Shown piece after piece: positions 9,944 through 19,345 of a stretch of DNA of 64,000 bases. Position 1 is the first letter of the stretch. Every line of letters starts with the position of its first letter. The stretch covers positions 80,286 to 144,285 of the forward strand of contig NZ_MLCN01000014.1 of NCBI RefSeq assembly GCF_001982605.1, given 5' to 3'. Both the position numbers and the translations under genes were made by a program. Source of the DNA: Alkanindiges hydrocarboniclasticus. GTDB taxonomy: Bacteria > Pseudomonadota > Gammaproteobacteria > Pseudomonadales > Moraxellaceae. The notes under the pieces are model-generated. The model was not told the DNA's origin and ran no database searches. It saw only the letters and a program-made list of their open reading frames with translations.

Positions 9944-10028
9944 TTGACGATCTTTTTATCAATAAAGTGCTAGGTTCCTGAGGTAACAAGAGTTTTCGTT
10001 ATCGTGATGCTTAGCCTTGGGAGTAATT

Positions 10029-10523
10029 ATGCGTGCATTGAGTTACATTGCAACAACAATGGCAGCAATCGCATTCATGTCTGGCATTGCACAGGCAGAA
10101 GCACCAGCCGCCAAGCCACCGGTTTCTATTGAGTTGTCTGCTTACCAGATGACCATCAACCAGAAAGGCGAAACATCTGCCAAGCCGGTTAAGCAAGCCA
10201 AGCCAAATGACATTATTGAGTACCGGGCAACCTATACCAACAATACGGCAAAAACCATTAAAGGTCTGGTTGCGACCTTGCCTATCCCTGCGGATACCCA
10301 GTTTTTAGCAAAATCTTCACCTGCGCAGGCTCAAGCCAGCACTGACGGGGTGAATTTTGCAGCGATGCCATTAAAACGCAAAACCGGCTCGCAAACCGTA
10401 AATGTACCATTGCAAGAGTATCGTGCATTACGCTGGACCATTGCTGAACTTCCTGCTGGAAAATCCATCACTGTGACAGCTCAAACTCGCGTCAATAGCA
10501 CTATTCGTGCCGTTGGCCAGTAA
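10029..10523 (+). CDS. Small exported single-DUF11-domain protein (gene D, 164 aa)
   Basis: The ATG at 10029 is preceded by GGGAG at a 5-base spacing; an upstream in-frame TTG at 10017 is less likely. A signal peptide (MRALSYIATTMAAIAFMSGIAQA|EA) leads into one DUF11-like beta-sandwich with the family pattern NDIIEYRATYTNNTAKTIKG and ELPAGKSITVTAQTRVN. There are no cysteines, no anchor and no repeats. It is first in the D-G unit, 34 bases before gene E. A single exported domain of the fold used by the long neighbours could be a tip, cap, chaperone or assembly factor; this is inference. Confidence 0.8.
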   Translation: MRALSYIATTMAAIAFMSGIAQAEAPAAKPPVSIELSAYQMTINQKGETSAKPVKQAKPNDIIEYRATYTNNTAKTIKGLVATLPIPADTQFLAKSSPAQAQASTDGVNFAAMPLKRKTGSQTVNVPLQEYRALRWTIAELPAGKSITVTAQTRVNSTIRAVGQ

Positions 10524-10557
10524 TTTACCCGTCTAACAAACAACTAGGGGCAACAAG

Positions 10558-13221
10558 ATGTCAAAGCACATCACACTACCGCGCTTAAATCAACTGGCTG
10601 CGTCCATTGCAGTCGTTGTCGGGGGTCTGGCGCTTGTACCTGCAGCACACGCTGCAGCACCAGCAGCAGGAACCAACATTAGTAACATTGCCAGTGCATC
10701 GTATACCGATGGTGCTGGTCGTAGCCAGACTGTAACGTCCAACGAAGTCAAGACGACTGTTATTCAGGTCGCCAGCTTTACACTGGAAGCGGACCGTTCT
10801 ACCACGGCTAACCCGAATGGCCAGGTATCACTGGTTCATACCCTGACCAACACGGGTAATGGTTCTGACACCTTCACCATTAACACCGCAAACGTTAATG
10901 CTGGCGATGATTTCGACTTTGCCAGCATTAAAGTTTATGCTGACAAAAACGGTGATGGTGTTCCTGATAACACCAATAACCTGAGCGGCCAAACGGTTGC
11001 CCTGAATGCAGGTGAGTCAATTAATCTGGTTGTGGTCACCACCACGCCTTCAACTGCAACTGCCCTGCAACAAGGCCAGTTGACTATTAGCGCAACCACC
11101 AGCGTTAGTGGTACAGCAGCAGCTGACCAGACCAAAACCAACACTGATACGGTTAACGTCACCAGTAATGCAACGATTGTGCTGACCAAGTCTGCCAGCG
11201 TTTCTGCCGTACAGGTTGGTGACACGGTTGAATATACCTTAACGTATAAAAACACCGGTAACACCACAGCAACTGACGTTATCGTTACTGATGTGATTCC
11301 AGCAAACCTGACCTATACTGGTAGCAGTGCCGTATGGAGTGGTTCAGCAACGGGTCTGACCGATGCCAGCGCCACTGATGACAACTATGATTTTGGTGTT
11401 ACTCAGGCTGGCCGCTTAACCTTCAAGATTGCCAGTGTTGCGCCAAACACCACCGGTACTCTGAAGTTCAAGGCAACAGTTGATACCACTGCACCAGCAG
11501 GCGACATCATTAACGTGGCAAATGCCAGCTATGATCCAGATGGCAACCCAGTCACCAATGATACAGAAACCACGCCGTCCAACCCGAGCAAGGTAACTGT
11601 AGCAGCCACTTATCTGGGTGCAATCAACGATTCGTCAACCGACAACTATAACGATGCTGGCCGTACCGGTACCTTGACTGATACACAGTCACTGACCATT
11701 GCACAGGGCCAGACTGCAACGTTCAATACTTATGTATGGAACCGTGGTAACAGCACTGAAAGCTATAACCTGACTGCGATTACTGCTGGCTTGCCAGCGG
11801 GTACGATTGTTCAGTTCTTCAAGGCTGACGGTGTAACCCCGTTAACAGACACCAATAGCGACACCACGGTTGATTCTGGTCCTCTGGCACCAGCTACCAG
11901 CCAACTGGTTGTGGTTAAAGTAACTGGTCCAAGTACTTACAGTGGCAATGGCAGCGTAACCGTAACTGCAGATCCGGTAAACAACACCGCAATTGCTGCA
12001 AACGATACCACCCTTTTAAATGTGACTGTAACGGCTTCTACCGTTGACCTGACCAAAAACGGCAGCACTCAGGCTGTTGATGGTGATGGCCCGTATGATT
12101 CCAACACCATTGTACAAACTGCAACTATAGAAGCGGGTCAGCCTGCTACCCTGCAACTGGCTATTACCAACGACGGTACCAGCCCGGACAACTTCAACCT
12201 GTCTGTTGATCCTGCCACCCTGCCATCAGGCTGGACAGTGACTTTCTATGAAGCTGATGACACCACTGGTGCATGCTCTAATACCGTGATTACCAATACC
12301 GGTACAATTGCTGCTGGTGCAACCAACAAGATCTGTGCGGTTGTTACCCCGCCAGCCAATGCGCTGCCAGGTAATACCGATCTGGTGTTTGTGGTGAATT
12401 CTCCAGCGACCGGCCTAAGCGATAGCTTGAAAGACCGCGTAATTGTTGACGAAAACCGCAGCTTTGTATTTACCCCAGACCGTAATGGTCAGGTAGCGCC
12501 AGGCGGTACTGTGGTTTATACCCATACCCTGAAAAACACTGGTAACGTGACTGAAGGTGATGCTGCTGGTGAATTACCAGTTGCGGTAAACAATACACTG
12601 GCAGGCACTAACACCACCTTGTTCATCGACCTGAACAATGACGGTATTGCACAGTCCAATGAGCAAATCGTTGGTGGTGATATTCATAGCGTATTGCCAG
12701 CCGGTTTGATCCCAGGCCAAACCATCACCCTGTTGGCTAAGGTTGAATCTCCTGCCAGCGCAACTGATGGTCAGCAAGACGTTGCTGTGATTACTGTTAC
12801 CCCAACAGGTGCCATTAATGGCGAAGCTGCACCGACTGCCCTGAAAGTAACTGACACCACCACCGTAAACGATGGTCAGGCCCGTCTGTTAAAAGAGCAG
12901 GCGCGTGATGCTGACTGTGACGGTACAGAAGATGCGTCTTATACCACCAGCACCATCAATGCCAAGCCGGGTGAGTGTGTGATTTATCGCATCACTGCAA
13001 CCAACGACGGTAGTGTTGGCGTAACCAATCTGGTCATCAATGACTCGGTACCGGTTTACACCACACTGGCAGCTAACCCTGCACCAACCAATGACGCAAC
13101 CATCGGTACCATTGGTGGCGCAACCACAGCGGGTTCTACAGGCAACGTCAGCAACAGTGTTGGTTCACTGGCACCTGCTGCATCTGCGCGTCTGAAGTTT
13201 GCTGTACAGGTTAACAAGTAA
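10558..13221 (+). CDS. DUF11-repeat exported surface protein, probable major subunit (gene E, 887 aa)
   Basis: A signal peptide ends near AHA|AAP (residue ~33). The mature N-terminus (AGTNISNIASASYTDGAG, then SNEVKTT) matches genes B and F. Several DUF11-type domains follow, including a classic one near residue 205 (VQVGDTVEYTLTYKNTGN). Acidic loops occur (YADKNGDGVPD, FIDLNNDGIAQSNE). The C-terminal module LLKEQARDADCDG / ECVIYRITATNDG / DSVPVYTTL matches genes A and B, and the protein ends on a strand (LKFAVQVNK). The gene uses AAC, ACC, GGT and GTT visibly more than B or C, as expected for strong expression. An AGGGG ribosome site precedes the ATG. It is probably the main structural subunit of the surface layer or fibre; function not proven. 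Confidence 0.8.
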   Translation: MSKHITLPRLNQLAASIAVVVGGLALVPAAHAAAPAAGTNISNIASASYTDGAGRSQTVTSNEVKTTVIQVASFTLEADRSTTANPNGQVSLVHTLTNTGNGSDTFTINTANVNAGDDFDFASIKVYADKNGDGVPDNTNNLSGQTVALNAGESINLVVVTTTPSTATALQQGQLTISATTSVSGTAAADQTKTNTDTVNVTSNATIVLTKSASVSAVQVGDTVEYTLTYKNTGNTTATDVIVTDVIPANLTYTGSSAVWSGSATGLTDASATDDNYDFGVTQAGRLTFKIASVAPNTTGTLKFKATVDTTAPAGDIINVANASYDPDGNPVTNDTETTPSNPSKVTVAATYLGAINDSSTDNYNDAGRTGTLTDTQSLTIAQGQTATFNTYVWNRGNSTESYNLTAITAGLPAGTIVQFFKADGVTPLTDTNSDTTVDSGPLAPATSQLVVVKVTGPSTYSGNGSVTVTADPVNNTAIAANDTTLLNVTVTASTVDLTKNGSTQAVDGDGPYDSNTIVQTATIEAGQPATLQLAITNDGTSPDNFNLSVDPATLPSGWTVTFYEADDTTGACSNTVITNTGTIAAGATNKICAVVTPPANALPGNTDLVFVVNSPATGLSDSLKDRVIVDENRSFVFTPDRNGQVAPGGTVVYTHTLKNTGNVTEGDAAGELPVAVNNTLAGTNTTLFIDLNNDGIAQSNEQIVGGDIHSVLPAGLIPGQTITLLAKVESPASATDGQQDVAVITVTPTGAINGEAAPTALKVTDTTTVNDGQARLLKEQARDADCDGTEDASYTTSTINAKPGECVIYRITATNDGSVGVTNLVINDSVPVYTTLAANPAPTNDATIGTIGGATTAGSTGNVSNSVGSLAPAASARLKFAVQVNK

Positions 13222-13273
13222 TTGATTTTTATTGATTACTTGAAGTAATTGTGATTGCAGGCATCATTAAAAA

Positions 13274-16200
13274 ATGGTGCCTGCAATTCTGTCTGGCGAC
13301 TTAAAAAGGTATATTGCTGTGTTGCGACATACGAAAAATAACGCATACCAAGCGACATTCTTGCTGTCTACTCTCACGGCTTCGGTTTTAATGGCGCAGC
13401 AGGGTTATGCTGTCACGCCTGTTATTCCGGCGGCTGGCGTAGGAATCAAGAATACAGCATATGCTACTTATATTTCTCCCGAAGGGACTTCGGTTCAAAC
13501 CCAGTCCAATACTGTGCAGGTTGATGTTGCTGCACTGTTTGCCATTTCACTAAGCCAGCCGCCTGTTCAGGAAATAGAGGCCGGTGCCCGTGTGGTATGG
13601 CTCAACACCCTAACCAATACCAGCAACACCCAAGCCAGCATCAATATTGAAAAACTGGCAGCCAATGGCTTAAGCAATATCAAGATTTATGTTGATAAAA
13701 ACAAGAATGGCGAATTTGACGCCAGTGATGAAGTCCTTAGCGGTTCCATTGTACTTGACCGTCTGCAATCCATTAATCTGTGGGTGGTTGCTACGGCATC
13801 GGCCAGCTTACAGGACAAACAGCAATTAAAGCTGCCTATTAAGGCCGTGGTGGTTGAAGACAGCAATGTCACTGCAACTGCAACAGACAGTCTGGTGGCG
13901 TATGTGCCGGAACTGTATGCCAGCAAAAGCGTTGATCAGGAAACCTTTAGCCCCGGCAGTGGCAAAAGCTATGACCTGAACTATACCCTGACGCTGGAAA
14001 ACAAAGGCTCACAGGCCATTCGCCCTACCCGGGTTTTTGTTGACGGGCAGGCACAGGACCTGGTGATGCTGATTGATTCACTGCCAGCCAATACCATTTA
14101 TAAAACTGCCCAAAGCAGCAATCCCAAAGCGCTGATTTTATTTAAAACTGGTGATAATACTTATACACGCCAGCAGCCGGCTGACCTAAACAGCATTAAT
14201 GATGTGATTGTGGTGTACCCGGCAATTGAAGCGCACAGCGTTGAGCGGGTACAGCTTAGCGTGACCATGAACACCAACATTGCCAGCACCACCTTAAACA
14301 ACCAGTTTCAGGTTAAATACCAGCTGGCCAGCGGTGAAAAAACCACCCTGTCCAACATTGCCAAAACGGTAGTGTCCGGCAAGTCTGCAATTACCAACAA
14401 TACTGGCAACTACAACCGTATTCTGGCGACGGGCAGCCTGAACAAACCCTTGTATATTTCTGCTGACAGTGCGGTGTGCAATGCCAGCCGTACCGTAAGT
14501 GATCAGGTTAAAATCCGTATCAAATCCACAATCACTGGTGATGTGGTTGAAGTGGTTGGGGTAGAAACCGCGCCAAATAGTGGCCTGTTTCACTACCAGC
14601 TGGCTACGGTTGAAAGCACCACGGCCAATCCGAATGACCAGATTCTGCAAACAGTCAAGCGGGACAAGGTGCTGGTTAGTCTGGTGAACTGTCTGGATGC
14701 TAGCGGTAACGCAACGGCTAGCATTGATGACGTCAATACCAGTGTATTGATTGACCCTTATGGCATTGTATTTGACGCCAAAACTGGCAAGCCAGTGGTG
14801 GGTGCCAAGGTGACGCTAATGGATGCCAGTGGCAATCCGGTTGGCAATAATGTGGCCTTTAATGTCAATGCGCAAACTGGCGAACTCATTCCAATTCCAG
14901 CTACCCAGCTGACCAATGAACTGGGCGAATTTGTTTACCCGCAGGTGATTGCCGGCACTTATAGCCTGCAAGTAGACACTTCAACCATTCCCGGTTCAAC
15001 CAAATATACCTTTGTTAGCGACAAAGCCGTTTATCCGAGTTTTTCCAGCGACAAGGCCATACATCCGCAGTGGTCGTATGGCGGCAACTTTGCCCTGAAT
15101 AATGGCGATCCAGCGCTTAATATTGACATTCCGGTTGATCCGGTACTGTCCAGCCCAACCTCACCGCTGTTTGTGAAAAAAGTTGCCACGCACACCACCG
15201 CAGAACTGGGTGACTTTGAAGAATATACCGTGACCGTGGCCAACCGTGGTGAAACGGTAGCGCAGGAGGTATCCATTAAGGATACCCTGCCACGCGGCTT
15301 TATTTATGTGGCAGGTACGGCACGGGTAAACGGGGTTAAAGTTAACGATCCGCTAGGTGGCAAAGGCCCGTATTTGACGCTGGGTCTGGGTAATCTGGAT
15401 GCCAATAAAGAAGTTAAAATCCAGTACCGCGTGCAGATTGGCCCCAATGCCTTGAATGGCGATGGCATTAACCGCGTGCGCGCCCGTGATGCCAGCGGCG
15501 TGGAGTCCAACGAAGCCTCGGCCAAGATTGAAGTCACCCCCGGCGTGCTGATGTCAGATGCCTTTATTGTCGGCAAGGTCTTTATGGACTGTAACCGTAA
15601 TGGCATGCAGGATGCGGGCGAGCGTGGTGTTCCCGGCATTCGCCTGTTTATGGAAGATGGCAGCTATGTCGTCACCGACCGTGAAGGCAAGTATGACTTT
15701 TACGGGGTAAGTGCCAAAACCCACGTACTCAAGCTGGATCGCAGTACCCTGCCGGGTAATGCTGAAATGGTATTGCTGGGCAACCGCAATGCCGGTGATG
15801 CCGGAAGCCGTTTTGTTGACCTGAAGCGTGGCGAGTTGCATCGTGCCGATTTTGCCATTGCCGATGGTGCAGGCACCTGTACCCAGCCGCTGGTTGAACA
15901 GGTTGACAAGCGCAAGGAAAAAATTGAACAACAAAACCTCAATCTGGAACAGGTACTGCGTGCCGACCTGTCATTAGACCCGCTGCGTTATAGCGTGGGC
16001 GATGTGCGCAGCCAGCCGGCCAGTGGCTGTATCAGTGCGCAGGGCGTCACTGCCAACTGTAATATTGAACTGTCCAAAGACCAGATTAAAGAATTGCGTG
16101 CCGTACAGATTGAACCAGTCAAGGCACCGGTGTTGCTGGACATGGAGCAGGCACTGGCTGAAGCCAACAGCAACCAGCTGGCCATTTTAAACTTAAACGA

Positions 16201-19200
16201 CGGCCAGACCCTGCCATATGCGCAAACCACCATTCAGGTGAAAGGCGTGGCGGGTGCAGTTATTGAACTGTGGGTCAATGGCCAGCAAATTGATGACAAG
16301 CGCATTGGCAAAAAAGCCATTCTGCCGGATTTCCAGATTGCCGGTTTTGACTATATCGGCGTGGACCTTAAGCCGGGCAAAAACCAGATTGAAGTGCGCC
16401 AGCTCGATAGCATGGGCAACCTGCGGGAACAGCAAAAGATTCAGGTGATTGCACCGGATCAAATGAGCAAGCTGGCCTTGAGCGCGCCCAAGCAGGAAGC
16501 GCAGGCCAACGGTTCTGATGTGTTCAGTGCCGTGCTGAAAATTGTCGATCACCATGGCACCATGGTGGCCAGCCGCACGCCGATTACGCTGCAAAGCACC
16601 ATTGGCCATATTGGGCTTAAAGACCTTGATGCCACCCAGTCCGGCATTCAGGTGTTTGTGGAAGGCGGAACGCTGCTGGTGCCGATTACTGCACCCAGTG
16701 AAGCTGGCGAAGGCACCCTGAATGTCACCAGTGGCATTTACAATGCCAACCTGCCAGTGCGCTTTTTGCCTGCGCTGCGTCCCATGATTGCAGTCGGTAT
16801 TGTTGAAGGGGCAATTTCCTTCCAGAAATTTGATCCCAAGCAGTTAAGTCAGGTTAACCGTAACGATGGCTTTGAAGAAGAGCTGAATGATCTGGCCTCC
16901 AGCAATGGCGGTAAAACCAACGCGACTGGCCGCGCGGCTTTATTTTTAAAGGGCAAGGTTAAGGGCGAGTACCTGCTGACGCTGGCCTATGATTCCGACA
17001 AGGACAAAAACCAGCGCCTGTTCCGCGATATCCGTCCCGATGAATATTATCCGGTGTATGGCGATGCGGCGGCCAAGGGATTTGATGCGCAGTCCACCAG
17101 CAAGCTATATGTGCGGGTTGACAAGGGCCGCTCTTACGCCATGTATGGTGATTATGTCACCCGTACCGACAACGATGAAGGCTTGTCCTTAGGCCAGTAC
17201 AACCGTTCATTAACTGGCGCGCGCACTAATATTGAAACCGATCGCGCCAAAATCACCGGCTTTGTGGCACAAACCAATGCCACCCAGATTGTTAATGAAC
17301 AGCGTGGCTTGGGCATTACCGGTCCTTATTCACTGGGTCAGGTCAGCAGTGATGATGTGCTGCGCAACAGTGAAAAAGTGGAAGTGATTGTACGTGACCG
17401 GAATAATCCGGGCCTGATCATCTCCCAGCGCACACTGGCACGCTTTACCGACTACGAAGTTGACACCTTTAGCAACAGTATTTATTTAAAAGAAGCCGTA
17501 TCCAGTGTGGATAGCGACTTAAACCCGATTTACCTGCGCATCACTGTTGAAGCCGATCAGGGCGGTGAAGAATATACCGTGGGTGGCGTGTCCGGCTCGG
17601 TGAAGCTTGGTAATAATGTACAAGTGGGTGGTTCTTACGTTAAAAGTGATGACCCACTGACTGACGAACAACTGGCCAGTGTCAATACGGTGATCAAGCT
17701 GAGCGAGCGTGCCAAGCTGGTGGCTGAAGTGGCACGCAGTGAAAATACCATTGATCCGGCCAACAGTTTATCAAACATTAATGCCAGCACGGCAGCAACC
17801 GGTGAGCAGTCGGGTAATGCAGGCCGGATTGAGCTGAATTACAGCATTAATAATATTGAATTGCGGGCTTATCATAATCAGGCAGATCGTGGTTTTTATA
17901 ATACCGCTTCACCGATTACAGCGGGCCGTAAGGAAAGTGGTATCAAGGCGCAGGCCCGGGTGGAAAAACTGGGCCTAACCCGTTTTGAAGCCATTCGGAC
18001 CGAAGATGAAGCCAATCAGGGTGTGCGTCAGGGCATTTCCGCCAGTGTGGAACGTGCCTTAAACCGCCTGATGTCACTGGAACTGGGTGTGCGTTACTAC
18101 GAAGAAACCGTGAGCGCCGCCAGTGCCAGTACCGTGCAGGTGACTCCGTATGACGGCACTACAGTACGCGCCAAGCTGAACAGTGCGCTACCGTGGGAAG
18201 GCTCCAATGCCTTTATTGAATACGAGCAGGACATCAGCAATGCGGATCGCCGGATTTTTGCCTTGGGTGGCAATTACCAGATTAGTCCAAAAGCCCGCTT
18301 GTATGCACGTCAGGAAATTATTTCCAGCATCAATGGCCTGTATGAACTGAACGACACCCAGCGCCGCAACACCACTGTGGTAGGGATTGACAGCAATTAC
18401 AGTCAGGATGGTTCGGTATTTAGTGAATACCGGGTACGCGATGGCATTAGCGCGCGCGAAGCCGAAGCCGCCATTGGAACACGTAACCGCTGGCAAGTGG
18501 CCAAGGGCATTTATGCCAATACCAGTTTAGAAAAAGTCAAATCCATTGCCGGTACTGACAACCAGTCACTGGACAGCACGGCAGCCTCGGTTGGCGTGGA
18601 ATACCTGACCAACCCGGACTGGAAAGGCGTAGCGCGCTTAGAGATGCGCTGGGCAGATCAGTCGGATACCTTGCTCAATACACTGGGTCTGGCTTACAAG
18701 CTGACCGATGATGTCACCCTGCTGACCAAAAACGTGTTTAGTCAGATTGACAACAAGGGCGATACCACGGGTGACCGCGTGATTGACCGCTTCCAGATTG
18801 GTGCGGCCTACCGTGACTTTGACCAGAACCGCTTTGATGCGCTGACCAAGCTGGAATACCGTTATGAAAATGACGAAACCAACCTGTACAGCCCATACCT
18901 GCGCAACGTGTATATTTTGTCCAACCATGCCAACTTCCATCCTAATCGCAAAACCACGCTGTCCGCCCAGTATGCAGTCAAGTATGTCAAGGCAGACTTT
19001 GAAGGCATCAAGTCTACGGGTGCCACCCAGTTGCTGAGTGGCCGTGCCATGTATGACATCAGCGAACGCTGGGATGCTGGTATCAATGCCGGCCTGCTGT
19101 GGAGCGATGCCAGCGAGGGTCGTCGCCTGTTGCTGGGTGGTGAAGTCGGTTACCTGTTGGCCGCCAATTTGTGGCTGTCTGCCGGTTATAACTTCTCCGG

Positions 19201-19345
19201 TTACAAGGACAAGGATCTGGCAGATAGCAGCACCACCATTCAGGGGCCTTATTTACGGTTCCGCTTCAAGTTTGATGAAGACCTGCTGAACTTTGACCAC
19301 AGCAGTGTCAATAAATCGCAGGAGCCAGACGATGCAGGCCACTAA
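13274..19345 (+). CDS. Outer-membrane beta-barrel protein with N-terminal DUF11/SdrD-B/Ig-like modules (gene F, 2023 aa)
   Basis: The ATG at 13274 has a poor ribosome site; a GTG at 13319 with AAGG nine bases upstream is a good alternative. After the signal (LSTLTASVLMAQQGYAV) the N-terminal module resembles genes B and E (AGVGIKNTAYATY, SNTVQVD, YVDKNKNGEFDASDE). Next come a carboxypeptidase-regulatory-like domain (~497, AKTGKPVVGAKVTL), a DUF11 domain (~632, LGDFEEYTVTVANRG), an SdrD-B domain (~767, GKVFMDCNRNGMQDAGERG), an Ig-like region (~976-1170), and from ~1216 a long beta-barrel of alternating polar and aromatic strands with a YPVYGD motif (~1259). The barrel closes at FRFKFDEDLLNF, leaving a 13-residue tail. 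It overlaps gene G by 14 bases. It is likely the outer-membrane anchor or exporter for the neighbouring fibre proteins; that role is inferred from context. Confidence 0.8.
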   Translation: MVPAILSGDLKRYIAVLRHTKNNAYQATFLLSTLTASVLMAQQGYAVTPVIPAAGVGIKNTAYATYISPEGTSVQTQSNTVQVDVAALFAISLSQPPVQEIEAGARVVWLNTLTNTSNTQASINIEKLAANGLSNIKIYVDKNKNGEFDASDEVLSGSIVLDRLQSINLWVVATASASLQDKQQLKLPIKAVVVEDSNVTATATDSLVAYVPELYASKSVDQETFSPGSGKSYDLNYTLTLENKGSQAIRPTRVFVDGQAQDLVMLIDSLPANTIYKTAQSSNPKALILFKTGDNTYTRQQPADLNSINDVIVVYPAIEAHSVERVQLSVTMNTNIASTTLNNQFQVKYQLASGEKTTLSNIAKTVVSGKSAITNNTGNYNRILATGSLNKPLYISADSAVCNASRTVSDQVKIRIKSTITGDVVEVVGVETAPNSGLFHYQLATVESTTANPNDQILQTVKRDKVLVSLVNCLDASGNATASIDDVNTSVLIDPYGIVFDAKTGKPVVGAKVTLMDASGNPVGNNVAFNVNAQTGELIPIPATQLTNELGEFVYPQVIAGTYSLQVDTSTIPGSTKYTFVSDKAVYPSFSSDKAIHPQWSYGGNFALNNGDPALNIDIPVDPVLSSPTSPLFVKKVATHTTAELGDFEEYTVTVANRGETVAQEVSIKDTLPRGFIYVAGTARVNGVKVNDPLGGKGPYLTLGLGNLDANKEVKIQYRVQIGPNALNGDGINRVRARDASGVESNEASAKIEVTPGVLMSDAFIVGKVFMDCNRNGMQDAGERGVPGIRLFMEDGSYVVTDREGKYDFYGVSAKTHVLKLDRSTLPGNAEMVLLGNRNAGDAGSRFVDLKRGELHRADFAIADGAGTCTQPLVEQVDKRKEKIEQQNLNLEQVLRADLSLDPLRYSVGDVRSQPASGCISAQGVTANCNIELSKDQIKELRAVQIEPVKAPVLLDMEQALAEANSNQLAILNLNDGQTLPYAQTTIQVKGVAGAVIELWVNGQQIDDKRIGKKAILPDFQIAGFDYIGVDLKPGKNQIEVRQLDSMGNLREQQKIQVIAPDQMSKLALSAPKQEAQANGSDVFSAVLKIVDHHGTMVASRTPITLQSTIGHIGLKDLDATQSGIQVFVEGGTLLVPITAPSEAGEGTLNVTSGIYNANLPVRFLPALRPMIAVGIVEGAISFQKFDPKQLSQVNRNDGFEEELNDLASSNGGKTNATGRAALFLKGKVKGEYLLTLAYDSDKDKNQRLFRDIRPDEYYPVYGDAAAKGFDAQSTSKLYVRVDKGRSYAMYGDYVTRTDNDEGLSLGQYNRSLTGARTNIETDRAKITGFVAQTNATQIVNEQRGLGITGPYSLGQVSSDDVLRNSEKVEVIVRDRNNPGLIISQRTLARFTDYEVDTFSNSIYLKEAVSSVDSDLNPIYLRITVEADQGGEEYTVGGVSGSVKLGNNVQVGGSYVKSDDPLTDEQLASVNTVIKLSERAKLVAEVARSENTIDPANSLSNINASTAATGEQSGNAGRIELNYSINNIELRAYHNQADRGFYNTASPITAGRKESGIKAQARVEKLGLTRFEAIRTEDEANQGVRQGISASVERALNRLMSLELGVRYYEETVSAASASTVQVTPYDGTTVRAKLNSALPWEGSNAFIEYEQDISNADRRIFALGGNYQISPKARLYARQEIISSINGLYELNDTQRRNTTVVGIDSNYSQDGSVFSEYRVRDGISAREAEAAIGTRNRWQVAKGIYANTSLEKVKSIAGTDNQSLDSTAASVGVEYLTNPDWKGVARLEMRWADQSDTLLNTLGLAYKLTDDVTLLTKNVFSQIDNKGDTTGDRVIDRFQIGAAYRDFDQNRFDALTKLEYRYENDETNLYSPYLRNVYILSNHANFHPNRKTTLSAQYAVKYVKADFEGIKSTGATQLLSGRAMYDISERWDAGINAGLLWSDASEGRRLLLGGEVGYLLAANLWLSAGYNFSGYKDKDLADSSTTIQGPYLRFRFKFDEDLLNFDHSSVNKSQEPDDAGH

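Larger units (their letters stand above)
9706..10028 (+). other. Intergenic region between gene C and gene D
   Basis: This gap has no credible gene. It holds the stem GCCCCAA/TTGGGGC at 9793-9807 followed by CTTTCCC, a candidate terminator for A-C. It also holds an AT-rich stretch, the inverted repeat at 9923-9943, and possible promoter elements for gene D: TTGTTG at 9934-9939 with TATCAA at 9957-9962, spacing 17, or alternatively TTGACG at 9944-9949. A GGGAG ribosome site lies at 10019-10023. Confidence 0.5.
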
